Assembly (NCBI RefSeq): GCF_003952465.1
Contig: NZ_CP034448.1
Location: 744,001 to 808,000, forward strand
Direction of reading: 5' to 3'
From: Mesorhizobium sp. M1B.F.Ca.ET.045.04.1.1
Lineage (GTDB): Bacteria > Pseudomonadota > Alphaproteobacteria > Rhizobiales > Rhizobiaceae
DNA: 64,000 bases
In this document: positions 1 through 8,503 of the stretch, piece after piece
Layout of the letters: each line of letters opens with the position of its first letter
How positions within the stretch are numbered: the stretch's first letter is position 1
The notes under the pieces: model-generated
What the model saw: the letters and a program-made list of their open reading frames with translations, nothing else
What the model was told of the DNA's origin: nothing
Databases searched by the model: none
Program-made: the position numbers and the translations under genes

Positions 1-137
1 ATCTGGAGCAGAACACCGCGGCCGCCGGGATCGAATTGAATGCGGCGGAAGTCGCGGCTATCGGCGACGCGCTGTCGCCAGACAAGGTGGTCGGCAAGCG
101 CTACACCGAAGAGCTGCTGGCGCTGGTGAATGGCTAG
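1..137 (+). CDS. Aldo/keto reductase, C-terminal end (partial)
   Basis: Only the last 44 codons are present; the gene begins upstream of the window. The reading frame starting at base 3 encodes a tail with E-L-N-A-A-E-V-A-A-I and G-K-R-Y motifs and ends at TAG (135-137). This resembles the C-terminal helix and tail of NADPH-dependent aldo/keto reductases, where a segment about sequential numbering of helix residues is followed by GxRY. The active site lies outside the window, so substrate and exact subfamily cannot be judged. A strong terminator follows about 20 bases after the stop. Confidence 0.6.
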   Translation, partial: LEQNTAAAGIELNAAEVAAIGDALSPDKVVGKRYTEELLALVNG

Positions 138-158
138 ACACCCACCTGGATAACTGAA

Positions 159-182
159 GGGGCGCTTCGGCGCCCCTTTTTT
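159..182 (+). terminator. Rho-independent terminator after the aldo/keto reductase gene
   Basis: GGGGCGC, a TTCG tetraloop, then GCGCCCC form a perfect 7-bp stem followed by six T. It sits just downstream of the stop codon at 135-137. Confidence 0.93.
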
Positions 183-213
183 GCGTGGCGCGACGCAAAG
201 TTGTGAGATGCCG

Positions 214-387
214 GCGCGAGGCACCCCCTCTGGCCGGCCGGCCATCTCACCCGCAAGGGGGAGATCAGACTTCACTGCCGATTTCGCCAATTGCCAACGT
301 TGAAAGAGAAGCGGCAGCGTTGAAGCTGCCAATCTCCCCCCTTGCGGGGGAGATGCCCGGCAGGGCAGGGGGGGGGGTGCCTCGCGC
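214..387. repeat. Palindromic intergenic repeat, family A copy 1
   Basis: About 174 bp with inverted ends (GCGCGAGGCACCCC at one end, its complement at the other). Internal blocks contain CCGGCCATCTC, CCGCAAGGGGGAGAT and CTCCCCCCTTGCGGGGGAGAT-type arms. A second copy lies at 11176-11330. It contains a run of ten G at 368-377. It fills most of the space between the aldo/keto reductase and the next gene; I see no gene in it. Confidence 0.85.
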
Positions 388-403
388 TGACGTCTCCAAT
401 TCC

Positions 404-1006
404 CTACCAAGGCACCACGCTGATCTCCGGCCAGTACTCGCTCGCCCGAGCACCCTTCGTCTCATGCGTCCGCTGATTGTCCAGCACCCTGTTCGGCGTG
501 ATGCGGAATGAGAAAATATCGTCGAGCCCGAACGGCGCAATCAGGTCCAACGCCCCGGCTCCATCGAACCGCACACCAACCGCATGCGTCTTCGACGCAA
601 AGTAGCTGACGGATTCGCTGGCGCTCGCATAGCGCGGGCACTCCTGTCCGAACTTGAGCGGATACCAGAGATGCACGCGCGCCTGGTTGCGCACCTCGAC
701 CGGCAGCGCCAGTCCCTCGAAATGCCGCGCCGCCCGGCGGATCACCGCGTCCTCGGCTTCGTAGGAAAGGTCGGTATCGTCGAAATAGAACAGGTCGACA
801 TCCTTGATGCCGTAGCCCGGCGGCTTGCCGGTCAGATGGTTCCAGACGCTGTTGTAGAGCGCGCCGGAAACGACCAGCCAATCCGGCAAGGCGAGCGCAC
901 GCACCCGCGTCAGTGTTTCGGCAAGCAGCGGGTCGGCCGCGACGATGGCGAGAAACGCAGCGCGCTGCTCTTCGAACGGGAGTCCAGAATAGCGGAGATG
1001 GTCCAT
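404..1006 (-). CDS. Nucleotidyltransferase family protein (DUF925/NTP_transf_6)
   Basis: The product is about 200 residues. It carries blocks typical of this little-studied family: LPDWLVVSGALYNSVWNHLT, then PPGYGIKDVDLFYFDD, then DLSYEAED. The K-D-x-D within the second block is likely the metal-binding acidic pair of the nucleotidyltransferase fold. The family is predicted to transfer nucleotides, but its substrate is unknown. I chose the start at 1006 (MDHLRYSG) because an AAAGGG stretch lies just upstream and family members begin near this block; an in-frame start at 1054 would add 16 residues. It stands alone, downstream of the pheT repeat cluster. Confidence 0.8.
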   Translation of the reverse strand: MDHLRYSGLPFEEQRAAFLAIVAADPLLAETLTRVRALALPDWLVVSGALYNSVWNHLTGKPPGYGIKDVDLFYFDDTDLSYEAEDAVIRRAARHFEGLALPVEVRNQARVHLWYPLKFGQECPRYASASESVSYFASKTHAVGVRFDGAGALDLIAPFGLDDIFSFRITPNRVLDNQRTHETKGARASEYWPEISVVPW

Positions 1007-1050
1007 CGCCCTTTGGACGGCGATTCGCCATGCTCCGGCAATCCTCAGAA

Positions 1051-1094
1051 GCAATTCCAGGAAAAGTGCGTGGCGGTTTTCCGTCCGGAGTTGC
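1051..1094. repeat. Short palindromic repeat, family C copy 1
   Basis: It begins GCAATTCCAGGAAAA and ends GGAGTTGC, with a central GCGGTTTTCCGTCCG block. Related copies lie at 16928-16970, 52509-52552 and 59066-59107. Confidence 0.85.
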
Positions 1095-1112
1095 GTAAAA
1101 GCAGAGCCTCGC

Positions 1113-1164
1113 TAGAGCCGGATGATTTCAGGTCGAACCGACCTGAAATCCGAATCCGGCTCTA
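1113..1164. repeat. Long hairpin downstream of pheT
   Basis: The arms TAGAGCCGGAT and ATCCGGCTCTA enclose inner arms CAGGTCG and CGACCTG. It lies between a family C and a family D element, so 1051-1228 is a chain of three palindromic units. It could act as a 3' mRNA stabiliser or weak terminator for pheT. No T-run follows on the pheT strand. Confidence 0.8.
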
Positions 1165-1175
1165 AATCAAAGAGA

Positions 1176-1228
1176 TAGAGCATGATGTCGCCCGAAAACC
1201 GCTTCACACTTTTCGGCATCATGCTCTA
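1176..1228. repeat. Palindromic repeat, family D copy 1, overlapping the pheT stop codon
   Basis: TAGAGCATGATG and CATCATGCTCTA are perfect 12-bp arms around a CCGAAAACCG...CACTTTTCGG core. The pheT stop codon (TAG on the minus strand, 1226-1228) is the outer end of one arm. Related elements lie at 44650-44704 and 49871-49917. Confidence 0.88.
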
Positions 1229-3634
1229 AGCCCTCAGCACGCCGCCCGTTTGCTTGTTGACGTTCTCGACGATGCGTTTTGCGAGCGCCTCGAAATCCTC
1301 GTCGGTCAGCGTCTTTTCGACCGGCTGGATCGAGACTTCGATGGCGATCGATTTCTTGGCGGCGCCGAGCGCAGCGCCCTCGAAGACGTCGAACACCGAA
1401 ACGCCGGTGACCAGCTTCTTGTCGGCCGCGAGCGCCGCACGCACCAAGGTACCTGCCTCGACCGACCTGTCGACGACGAAGGCGAAGTCGCGCTTTACCG
1501 CCTGGAAGGGCGATAGCTCCAGCTTCGGCTTGGTGCGTGTCGGCTTGGCCTTGGGCTCCGGCACGGCGTCGACATAGACTTCGAAGCCGCAGATCGGTCC
1601 GACAACGTCGAGCGCTTCGAGCGTCTTCGGATGGAATTCACCGAAGGTGCCGAGCACGGTCTTCGGCCCGAGCTTGATCGTGCCGGAGCGGCCGGGATGG
1701 TACCAGGCCAGGCCGCCTGCTTCGACCTGCAGCCGGTCGACCGGCGCGCCGCAGGCTTCGAGCGCCGCGATCGCATCCGCCTTGGCGTCGAACACGCCCA
1801 CCGGTCCGGCATTGCCGGACCAGCTGCGGCCGGAACCGTCGAGCTTGGCCGTGCCGCGCCTGACGCCGGCGGCGACGCGCCGCTGCTGGTCGGCCATGTC
1901 GCCCTCATAGGTGCCGGAAACCTCGAACAGCGCCACGTCGCCGATGCCTCGATCGGCATTGCGTTGCGCAGCAGCGATCAACCCCGGCAGCAGCGAGGGC
2001 CGCATGTCGGACATGTCGGCGGCGATCGGATTGACGAGCTTCAGCGCGTTCTGGCCGCCGCCGAACAGCTCGGCGTGCTTGGCCGGGATGAACGACCAGG
2101 TGACGGCCTCCATCATGCCGCGCACGGCCAGCGCGCGCTTGGCCGCCCGGGTGCGCACCTGCAGCACGGTCAGGATCTTGCCGTTGACCGCGTCATGCGA
2201 GGTCAGCGGCTCGGCCAAGATGTTGTCGACGCCGTGGATGCGCATCACTTCCTCGACCAGGTCGGCCTTGCCGTCGATATCCGGCCGCCAGGACGGCACC
2301 TTCACCTCGACGGCGTCGCCCGAGCTGCGCGGCTCGAAGCCGAGCCTGGTCAGGATCCCGAGCGCTTCCTCTCTTGGCACCTCGATGCCGGTCAGCCGCT
2401 TCACTTCCGAGAGCGGGAAGAAGATGATCTTCGGCTTGTGGCCGGCATAGCCTGCCACCTCGATTTCCGTCGGCGTGCCGCCGCAGAAATCGAGCACCAG
2501 CTTGGTGGCGAGCTCGACGCCGGGCACCATGAATTCGGGATCGACGCCGCGCTCGAAGCGGTAGCGCGCATCGCTGATGATGCCGAGCGCGCGGCCGGTG
2601 CGGGCCGTCGCGATCGGGTCCCAGAGCGCCGACTCGATCAGCACGTCGGTGGTGTTCTCGCCGCAGCCCGAATGCTCGCCGCCCATGATGCCGGCGATCG
2701 ATTCGACGCCATCGTCGTCGGCGATCACGCACATCTCCGGCGTCAGCGCGTATTCGCGCCCGTCGAGCGCCAGCACCTTCTCACCGTCCCTGGCGCGGCG
2801 CACCACGAGATTGCCGGCGACCTTGTTGGCGTCGAAGACATGCAGCGGCCGGCCGCGGTCGAAGGTGACGTAGTTGGTGATGTCGACCAGCGCGCTGATC
2901 GGCCGAAGCCCGATGGCGATCAGCCGCTGCTGCAGCCATTTCGGCGACGGGCCGTTCTTGACGCCTTTGACCAGCGTCAGCGCGAAGCCGGGGCAGAGTT
3001 CCGGCGCCTCGATCTTGACCTTGACCGGGCACATGCCTTCGCCGGCATGCGGCATGATCGCGCCGCCGGTGAGGCGGCCGAGGCCGCTCGCCGCGAGATC
3101 GCGCGCGATGCCGTAGACGCTGGCCGCGTCCGGCCGGTTCGGCGTCAGATTGATCTCGATCACCGGATCGTCGAGATGCGCATAGGCCGCGAAGCTGGTG
3201 CCGACCGGCGCATCCTCGGGCAGGTCGATGATGCCGCTGTGCTCGTCCGACAGTTCCAGCTCGCGCTCGGAGCACATCATGCCGTGGCTTTCGACGCCGC
3301 GGATCTTGCCGACCGAGAGCGTCACGTCGATGCCGGGGATATAGGTGCCGGGCGCCGCGAAGGCGCCGATCAGGCCGGCCCGCGCGTTGGGCGCGCCGCA
3401 CACCACCTGCACCGGCGGCTTGCCGTCGCCGGCATCGACGGTCAGCACGCGCAGGCGATCCGCGTCGGGATGCTGCACCGCGGTCAGCACCCTGGCGATG
3501 ACGAAGGGTTTCAGGCTCGCCTTGTCGTCGACATGCTCGACTTCCAAGCCGATCGCGGTCAGTCGCTCGACGATCTCGGCAAGCGAAGCGTCGGTCTCGA
3601 GATGGTCCTTGAGCCAGGAGAGGGTGAATTTCAT
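1226..3634 (-). CDS. pheT: Phenylalanine--tRNA ligase beta subunit
   Basis: The 802-residue product is the usual length for bacterial PheT. With PheS it forms the cytoplasmic alpha2-beta2 enzyme that charges tRNA-Phe. In order I see an N-terminal tRNA-binding (OB-like) region with [19 protein letters not shown] and VVCGAPNAR, the B3/B4 editing region, the B5 region near residues 400-470, and a C-terminal FDX-ACB domain (about 708-801) with [15 protein letters not shown]. The ATG overlaps the stop of the upstream GFA-like gene (ATGA), so translation is probably coupled. The stop codon is formed by the arm of a palindromic repeat. Confidence 0.98.
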   Translation of the reverse strand: MKFTLSWLKDHLETDASLAEIVERLTAIGLEVEHVDDKASLKPFVIARVLTAVQHPDADRLRVLTVDAGDGKPPVQVVCGAPNARAGLIGAFAAPGTYIPGIDVTLSVGKIRGVESHGMMCSERELELSDEHSGIIDLPEDAPVGTSFAAYAHLDDPVIEINLTPNRPDAASVYGIARDLAASGLGRLTGGAIMPHAGEGMCPVKVKIEAPELCPGFALTLVKGVKNGPSPKWLQQRLIAIGLRPISALVDITNYVTFDRGRPLHVFDANKVAGNLVVRRARDGEKVLALDGREYALTPEMCVIADDDGVESIAGIMGGEHSGCGENTTDVLIESALWDPIATARTGRALGIISDARYRFERGVDPEFMVPGVELATKLVLDFCGGTPTEIEVAGYAGHKPKIIFFPLSEVKRLTGIEVPREEALGILTRLGFEPRSSGDAVEVKVPSWRPDIDGKADLVEEVMRIHGVDNILAEPLTSHDAVNGKILTVLQVRTRAAKRALAVRGMMEAVTWSFIPAKHAELFGGGQNALKLVNPIAADMSDMRPSLLPGLIAAAQRNADRGIGDVALFEVSGTYEGDMADQQRRVAAGVRRGTAKLDGSGRSWSGNAGPVGVFDAKADAIAALEACGAPVDRLQVEAGGLAWYHPGRSGTIKLGPKTVLGTFGEFHPKTLEALDVVGPICGFEVYVDAVPEPKAKPTRTKPKLELSPFQAVKRDFAFVVDRSVEAGTLVRAALAADKKLVTGVSVFDVFEGAALGAAKKSIAIEVSIQPVEKTLTDEDFEALAKRIVENVNKQTGGVLRA

Positions 3635-4068
3635 GACTGTGTTCCGTCCGGGTTAGACGATGATGGTCTTGGCACGCTGGTCTTGAGATGGCGCGGCAAG
3701 TCGTCCGGCATATGCAGGAAGGGAAGCTGCTCGCGCACATGGGCATGCAGCGTCGGCCTGAAATAGGCCGGCATGTCCATGGCGCCGAGCATGAAATAGA
3801 TGTGGCCGTTGAGCCGCTCGTCACTATAGGCGATCGGCGAACCGCAGATGCCGCAGAACGAGCGCTCCACTGGGCCGTTCCGGTAGGCCTTCAGCGACTT
3901 GCCTTCGAGCGCGACCTGGTCGGCCATGAAGCCGACGAAGGCCGACACCGGCGCGCCGCTGGCGCGCCGGCAATCGCCGCAATGGCAATAGCTGATATGG
4001 TGCGGCTCGGCGGACGCCTCGAACCGTACCGCGCCGCAGCGGCAGCCGCCGGCATGCGGGGCGGTCAC
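3631..4068 (-). CDS. GFA/CENP-V family zinc-binding protein between pheS and pheT
   Basis: The product is 145 residues. It carries the cysteine pattern of the glutathione-dependent formaldehyde-activating (GFA) fold: C9-x-C11, C28-x-C30-x2-C33 and C72-x2-C75, enough for the two zinc sites of the family. Members bind glutathione adducts or act as carbon-sulfur lyases, but many have no proven substrate. I place the start at a GTG overlapping the pheS stop (GTGA). The stop overlaps the pheT start (ATGA). It is therefore wired into the pheS-pheT operon on both sides. Its link to phenylalanyl-tRNA synthesis is unknown and may be only positional. Confidence 0.87.
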   Translation of the reverse strand: MTAPHAGGCRCGAVRFEASAEPHHISYCHCGDCRRASGAPVSAFVGFMADQVALEGKSLKAYRNGPVERSFCGICGSPIAYSDERLNGHIYFMLGAMDMPAYFRPTLHAHVREQLPFLHMPDDLPRHLKTSVPRPSSSNPDGTQS

Positions 4069-5150
4069 GTCGACAGCCCCCCGAACAGCGTCGGCAGGTC
4101 GAGCGGGCGAAAGCCGTAATGCGTGAGCCAGCGCACGTCGGCGTCGAAGAAGGCGCGCAGGTCCGGCATGCCGTATTTCAGCATGGCGATGCGGTCGATG
4201 CCCATGCCCCAGGCGAAGCCTTGATATTCGTCGGGATCGAGCCCGCCGGCGCGCAGCACGTTGGGATGCACCATGCCGCAGCCCAGGATCTCCATCCAGT
4301 CGGAGCCTTCGCCGAAGCGCACTTCGCCGGGCCGCGAGCGGTCGCACTGGATGTCGACCTCGAGGCTGGGTTCGGTGAACGGGAAGAAGGACGGCCGAAA
4401 GCGCATCTTGACCGACGGCACCTCGAAGAAGGCCTTGCAGAACTCCTCCAGCACCCACTTCATGTTGGCGACGTTGGCTGTCTTGTCGACTACCAGTCCT
4501 TCGACCTGATGGAACATCGGCGAGTGCGTGGCGTCCGAATCCTGCCGGTAGGTCTTGCCGGGGATGACGATGCGGATCGGCGGCTTCTGCCGCTCCATGG
4601 TGCGGATCTGCACCGGCGAGGTGTGTGTGCGCAACAGCTTGCGCTCGCCCTTCTCGTCCGGCTGGAAGAAGAAGGTGTCGTGCATCTCGCGGGCCGGATG
4701 TCCCTCGGGGAAATTCAGCGCGGTGAAGTTGTAATAATCGGTCTCGATATCCGGACCTTCGGCGATGGCGAAGCCGAGGTCGCCGAAGATCGCCGCGATC
4801 TCGTCGATCACCTGGCTGATCGGATGGATGCGGCCGCGCTCGGCCGGCGACTGGCGCACCGGCAGCGTGACATCGACTTTCTCGGCGGCAAGCCGTGCGG
4901 CGATCGCGACGTCCTTCAGCTCCGCCTTGCGCGCGCTCAGCGCTTCGGTGACGCGGTTCTTCAGGCCGTTGATCGCCGGGCCTTTCACCTGGCGCTCCTC
5001 GGCGCTCATGGCGCCGAGCGTCTTCAGCATTTCGGAGACCGAGCCCTTCTTGCCCAGCGCTGAGACGCGCACCGCCTCGATCGCCTGCTCGTCGGTCGCG
5101 GCCGCGATATCGGCCAGAAGGGAATTTTCGAGAGTGTCCATGTCGCTCAT
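4065..5150 (-). CDS. pheS: Phenylalanine--tRNA ligase alpha subunit
   Basis: The product is about 361 residues. It has a coiled-coil N-terminus ([16 protein letters not shown]), the class II catalytic core with [20 protein letters not shown], the [11 protein letters not shown] motif, [12 protein letters not shown] (motif 2 region) and [13 protein letters not shown] (motif 3). It forms the catalytic subunit of the PheST enzyme. I chose the ATG at 5150; another in-frame ATG lies at 5141. A longer frame reaching 5213 is rejected because it runs through a terminator hairpin. Only 25 bases separate that hairpin from the start. The stop overlaps the GTG of the next gene. Confidence 0.95.
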   Translation of the reverse strand: MSDMDTLENSLLADIAAATDEQAIEAVRVSALGKKGSVSEMLKTLGAMSAEERQVKGPAINGLKNRVTEALSARKAELKDVAIAARLAAEKVDVTLPVRQSPAERGRIHPISQVIDEIAAIFGDLGFAIAEGPDIETDYYNFTALNFPEGHPAREMHDTFFFQPDEKGERKLLRTHTSPVQIRTMERQKPPIRIVIPGKTYRQDSDATHSPMFHQVEGLVVDKTANVANMKWVLEEFCKAFFEVPSVKMRFRPSFFPFTEPSLEVDIQCDRSRPGEVRFGEGSDWMEILGCGMVHPNVLRAGGLDPDEYQGFAWGMGIDRIAMLKYGMPDLRAFFDADVRWLTHYGFRPLDLPTLFGGLST

Positions 5151-5175
5151 GTTCCGGACCCGATTGGAAGCAAAG

Positions 5176-5211
5176 AAAAACCCGCGCCAGCCCTGCCAGC
5201 GCGGGTTTCCC
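5176..5211 (-). terminator. Terminator or attenuator between rplT and pheS
   Basis: Read on the minus strand, AAACCCGCGC and GCGCGGGTTT form a 10-bp stem around TGGCAGGGCTG, followed by TTTTTCTTT. It follows rplT and immediately precedes pheS. In enteric bacteria this same position holds the pheM leader and pheST attenuator. Confidence 0.88.
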
Positions 5212-5246
5212 AAATCAAGTGTCGAATATGCTTGGGAAGGCGCTGG

Positions 5247-5648
5247 TTAGGCTACAGCGCTCTCAAAAGCATTCGGCGTGGTGTTCTTCAGATATTCGAG
5301 CGCGACCTTGGCCTTGGCGACAAGTGCTGCGAAAGCCTGCGGCTCGTGGATGGCCATGTCCGAAAGCACCTTGCGGTCGATCTCGATGCCGGCCTTGTTG
5401 AGGCCGTCGATGAAGCGGCCATAGGTCAGGCCATGCTCGTGCACCGCCGCGTTGATGCGCTGGATCCACAGCGCGCGGAACGAGCGCTTGCGGTTCTTGC
5501 GGTCGCGATAGGCGTACTGCAGCGACTTCTCCACCGCCTGCTTGGCGATGCGGATGGTGTTCTTGCGGCGGCCGTAGAAACCCTTGGCGGCTTTCAGGAC
5601 CTTCTTGTGCTTGGCGTGGGCGGTGACGCCTCTCTTTACGCGTGCCAT
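5247..5648 (-). CDS. rplT: 50S ribosomal protein L20
   Basis: The 133-residue product begins [16 protein letters not shown] and contains [13 protein letters not shown] and [20 protein letters not shown], all hallmarks of L20, an early 23S rRNA-binding assembly protein. It is about 15 residues longer at the C-terminus than the E. coli protein, as is common in alphaproteobacteria. An AAGGAG ribosome binding site precedes the ATG. It lies 39 bases downstream of rpmI and is followed by a strong terminator. Confidence 0.98.
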   Translation of the reverse strand: MARVKRGVTAHAKHKKVLKAAKGFYGRRKNTIRIAKQAVEKSLQYAYRDRKNRKRSFRALWIQRINAAVHEHGLTYGRFIDGLNKAGIEIDRKVLSDMAIHEPQAFAALVAKAKVALEYLKNTTPNAFESAVA

Positions 5649-5687
5649 GTCATGATCTCCTTAAAACGCTGTTCCGGACCGAAATGC

Positions 5688-5891
5688 TTAAAGGCCGTTC
5701 GGCAGAAAATTCTTGATGACCTTCTTGCCGTCCGGTTCAGCCAGAACCATCGTGCCGCGGGCATCGCGAATGAACTTGTTGGAACGCTTGATCATGCCGT
5801 GGCGCTTGCCGGCGGCAGCCGACAGCACCTTGCCGGTGGCAGTAATCTTGAACCGCTTCTTGGCGGCCGATTTGGTCTTCATCTTGGGCAT
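5688..5891 (-). CDS. rpmI: 50S ribosomal protein L35
   Basis: The 67-residue basic protein begins [15 protein letters not shown] and contains [20 protein letters not shown], the L35 pattern. The start at 5891 is chosen by family length and a GGAG site in the preceding GATACGGAGTAG. A longer upstream frame is not supported. It forms a pair with rplT. Unlike the usual infC-rpmI-rplT order, a methyltransferase gene and a terminator hairpin separate it from infC. Confidence 0.97.
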   Translation of the reverse strand: MPKMKTKSAAKKRFKITATGKVLSAAAGKRHGMIKRSNKFIRDARGTMVLAEPDGKKVIKNFLPNGL

Positions 5892-5968
5892 TTTGCTACT
5901 CCGTATCATGGGCGCACAATCGCGCTTCTTTTCTCGCTTCGGGCCGACCAAAGCCCGAAAAGCAAATG

Positions 5969-6003
5969 AAACCGCCACGGCATGCCCTGCCGGGCGGTTT
6001 TCC
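5969..6003 (-). terminator. Hairpin between the methyltransferase gene and rpmI
   Basis: AAACCGCC and GGCGGTTT form an 8-bp stem with a GC-rich 15-16 base loop. On the minus strand it is followed by CATTTGC. T-rich sequence is present on both sides, so it may work in either direction. Confidence 0.65.
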
Positions 6004-6111
6004 TCTTCATTCTGCGTATCGTGCCTATAGCCGATACACGGAACGGCGGTCCTATAGATCAAAGACGGTCCGCGCGCAACACCTCAACCGATGCGACGCT
6101 CTGTCCCCAAG

Positions 6112-6759
6112 TCAGGGCAACCGGAACCACACCGGCAGCATCCCCGACTGCTGGGCGCCGTCGATCAGCTCGAAGGCAGGCAGCGCCACCAGGAACACAA
6201 GCCCGTCGAGCAGCGTGTTCAAGAGCAGGCGCGGCTTGAAGCTGCCGGTGTCGCCTTCCTGGTAAAGCGAGAGTTTTGGAAAGAAACGCGGCACGCGCGT
6301 CAGGTAGGCTTCGTAAGGGGCGCCGAGCGCCTGCTTGAGGAATTTCTCCTCGCGCAGGATGACGATATGGAAGGCCCCGGCGCACAGAAGCGCGAACAGG
6401 ACGATGCCGCTGAACGAGCCGATCTGGGCGCCAACACCGGCTGCGGCCACCGTCGAGAACACATAGAGCGGGTTGCGGGTGATCGAATAGGGTCCGCCGG
6501 TGACCACTTCGGAGGATTTGCGCCCGCCGATATAGAGCGTCGACCACAGCCGCCCGACGACGCCGAGGAAGATCAGCAGCACGCCGAACATCTCGATCGA
6601 CTCATGCATCGGCGTATCCGGCGGAAAGGTCGACTGGCCGAACAGCAATGCCGCGAACAGCACCACGATCAGCACCGCCAGCACCAGCCTGCGCATCTGC
6701 TGGTAGGCGCCCAACCCGGCGGGCGGGTCGTCATTCGCGAATTTCACGTCATCGACCAT
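6112..6759 (-). CDS. Isoprenylcysteine carboxyl methyltransferase (ICMT/PEMT) family membrane protein
   Basis: The 215-residue product has several hydrophobic segments (about 24-42, 58-72, 105-130 and 185-200). It also has the family signature GGPYSITRNPLYV followed later by EEKFLKQALGAPYEAYLTRVPRFFP. These are the SAM-binding and C-terminal motifs of ICMT/phospholipid methyltransferase-like integral membrane enzymes. The bacterial substrate is unknown; lipids or small hydrophobic thiols are possible. It lies 207 bases downstream of infC on the same strand and upstream of rpmI. The ATG at 6759 has only a weak ribosome binding site, so an internal start at residue 22 is possible. Confidence 0.85.
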   Translation of the reverse strand: MVDDVKFANDDPPAGLGAYQQMRRLVLAVLIVVLFAALLFGQSTFPPDTPMHESIEMFGVLLIFLGVVGRLWSTLYIGGRKSSEVVTGGPYSITRNPLYVFSTVAAAGVGAQIGSFSGIVLFALLCAGAFHIVILREEKFLKQALGAPYEAYLTRVPRFFPKLSLYQEGDTGSFKPRLLLNTLLDGLVFLVALPAFELIDGAQQSGMLPVWFRLP

Positions 6760-6966
6760 GATTGCAGTCCGATCGTCGAGGGTTGCCGGCGATCGGGTAG
6801 GCGCCCCACCGATCGTCGGGACGCCGTGCTCCGCAATTCAGGCGGATTTTGGAGCACGAAGCAGCGCCGGCCGGTCAATTCTCTTTCTCGAAACCGTGAT
6901 CGGTGCGACGGATTGGGCGGTCGCGCCGGATGGCTCCTGGAGGGAAAGGAAATGTGAGGCGCCCTG

Positions 6967-7503
6967 TCAGCGGGGCGCCAGCACCATCATCATCTGGCGG
7001 CCTTCGAGCTTCGGCTCCGCCTCGACCTTGGCGATCGGCGCCACTTCCTCGCGGACCTTGTTCAGGAGCTGCATGCCGAGCTCCATATGCGCCATCTCGC
7101 GGCCGCGGAAGCGCAGCGTCAGCTTGACCTTGTCGCCTTCCTCGAAGAAGCGCCGCACGGCCTTCATCTTGGTCTCGTAGTCATGGCTGTCGATGTTCGG
7201 GCGCATCTTGATCTCCTTGATCTCGATGACCTTCTGGTTCTTGCGTGCTTCGGCCGCCTTCTTCTGGTTGGCGTATTTCAGCTTGCCAAGATCGAGGATC
7301 TTGGTGACGGGCGGCTGCGCGTTGGGCGATATCTCGACGAGATCGAGCCCGGCCTCTTCGGCCAGAAGCAGCGCGTCGTTGATGGAAACTTCGCCACGGT
7401 TGTGGCCTTCTGCGTCGATGAGCTGGACCCGGGGCACCCGGATGTCTCGATTGGAGCGCGGACCGTCCTTGGTGGGTGCCGCTGCTTTGAAAGGTCTGCG
7501 AAT
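6967..7503 (-). CDS. infC: Translation initiation factor IF-3, with AUU start codon
   Basis: The product is 178 residues. It has the N-domain ([19 protein letters not shown], then [19 protein letters not shown]), a basic linker ([16 protein letters not shown]) and the C-domain with [13 protein letters not shown] and [12 protein letters not shown]-3 binds the 30S subunit and proofreads initiation. No ATG gives the full family N-terminus. An ATT at 7501-7503 begins the conserved I-R-R-P-F-K segment, and a GAGGAG sequence lies nine bases upstream. This matches the known rare AUU start of infC, which IF-3 itself discriminates against, giving autoregulation. The gene is divergent from the hydrolase at 7731. 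Confidence 0.95.
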   Translation of the reverse strand: MRRPFKAAAPTKDGPRSNRDIRVPRVQLIDAEGHNRGEVSINDALLLAEEAGLDLVEISPNAQPPVTKILDLGKLKYANQKKAAEARKNQKVIEIKEIKMRPNIDSHDYETKMKAVRRFFEEGDKVKLTLRFRGREMAHMELGMQLLNKVREEVAPIAKVEAEPKLEGRQMMMVLAPR

Positions 7504-7518
7504 GGTCGTGGTCTCCTC
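7504..7518 (-). promoter_or_regulatory. infC ribosome binding site setting the AUU start
   Basis: On the minus strand GAGGAG is followed by nine bases and then ATT. The strength and spacing of this site decide the infC start over the in-frame GTG at 7437. Confidence 0.85.
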
Positions 7519-7730
7519 GGCCGTTTTCGTTCAGGGTTTTTGAGTTCGATCTGTGAACGCGCCTATGTGGTGAGCGCGCGGCCGGAGTCAATAGCACAGC
7601 CTCGCCAGGAAATCACCTCAAAGCTTGCCCGCAAAAGCTAGCTGTCGCCTGCACCAAGCAAAGAAACGTCGCGAGCACTTTTCCGCGAACCATTGGTTGT
7701 GCCAAAAGACCGGCCGGGAAGGACAAGGTC

Positions 7731-8501
7731 ATGAACGCCAGCGCACCAGTTTTCATCGACGTGGACGGAGCGGAGATCGCCGTCAGGCAGGCGCCGGGTG
7801 CCGCCCCTGGCGTCGTCTGGCTGGGCGGCTACAAGTCCGACATGTTGGGCACCAAGGCCGAAGCGCTGTCGGCCTGGACGGCCAGCGAAGGCCGCGCCTA
7901 TCTGCGCCACGACTATTCCGGCCATGGCGAATCCGGCGGCGAGTTCGCCGACGGCACGATCTCGAAATGGCTGGCCGAGAGCCTCGCCGTCTTGCGGAGC
8001 TTCAGCAAGGGCAAGCAGATCCTGGTCGGCTCCTCGATGGGGGCCTGGATCGCGCTGCGCATGGTGCAGGAATTGCGCAAGGCCGGCGACGATCGCGTCG
8101 CCGGCCTGGTTCTGCTGGCGCCGGCGCCGGATTTTACCGCCGAATTGATCGAACCGGTGCTGACCAAGGCGCAAAAGCGCGACCTTTCGAAAAAGGGATT
8201 TTTCGCCGAACCGTCGGATTATTCGGACGAGCCTTATATCTACACGCGCGCGCTGATCGAGGATGGCCGGGCGAACCGGGTGATGACCGGGCCGATCGAC
8301 ACCCATTGCCCGGTGCATATTCTGCAGGGTCTCGCCGATCCGGACGTGCCATCGGGGCATGCGTTAAAACTCGCGGCCCTGCTGCCGTCCGATGACGTCA
8401 CGCTGTCGCTGATCCCCGACGGCGATCATCGCCTGTCGCGCCCGCAGGACCTCGACCTGCTCAAGCGCGCCGTCGGCGACATGGCCCGGCGGGTCGCCTG
8501 A
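7731..8501 (+). CDS. Alpha/beta hydrolase
   Basis: The 256-residue product has an alpha/beta hydrolase fold. The nucleophile elbow G-S-S-M-G places Ser102 as the likely nucleophile. A DYSGHGESGG block follows strand 4. The likely acid is the Asp in GLADPDVP, and the likely His is in DGDHRLSRPQD near the C-terminus. It resembles ABHD10/palmitoyl-thioesterase-like cytosolic hydrolases, but the substrate cannot be read from sequence. A GGAAGGA-like site precedes the ATG. The next gene (BenE) starts two bases after its stop, so the two are probably co-transcribed. Confidence 0.85.
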   Translation: MNASAPVFIDVDGAEIAVRQAPGAAPGVVWLGGYKSDMLGTKAEALSAWTASEGRAYLRHDYSGHGESGGEFADGTISKWLAESLAVLRSFSKGKQILVGSSMGAWIALRMVQELRKAGDDRVAGLVLLAPAPDFTAELIEPVLTKAQKRDLSKKGFFAEPSDYSDEPYIYTRALIEDGRANRVMTGPIDTHCPVHILQGLADPDVPSGHALKLAALLPSDDVTLSLIPDGDHRLSRPQDLDLLKRAVGDMARRVA

Positions 8502-8503
8502 CG

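Noticed and set aside
1631..3766. A 711-codon open frame on the plus strand opposite pheT
   Set aside because: It is antisense to a certain pheT gene, shows low-complexity Arg/Gly/Asp/His-rich sequence typical of GC-rich shadow frames, and has no domain.
5151..5213. A pheS extension starting with TTG and containing three consecutive Phe codons
   Set aside because: The codons are the T-run of a terminator hairpin. The family N-terminus begins near 5150, so this is not a leader peptide fused to pheS.
7435..7437. GTG as the infC start
   Set aside because: It would remove 22 conserved residues of IF-3, and a good Shine-Dalgarno lies before the upstream ATT instead.
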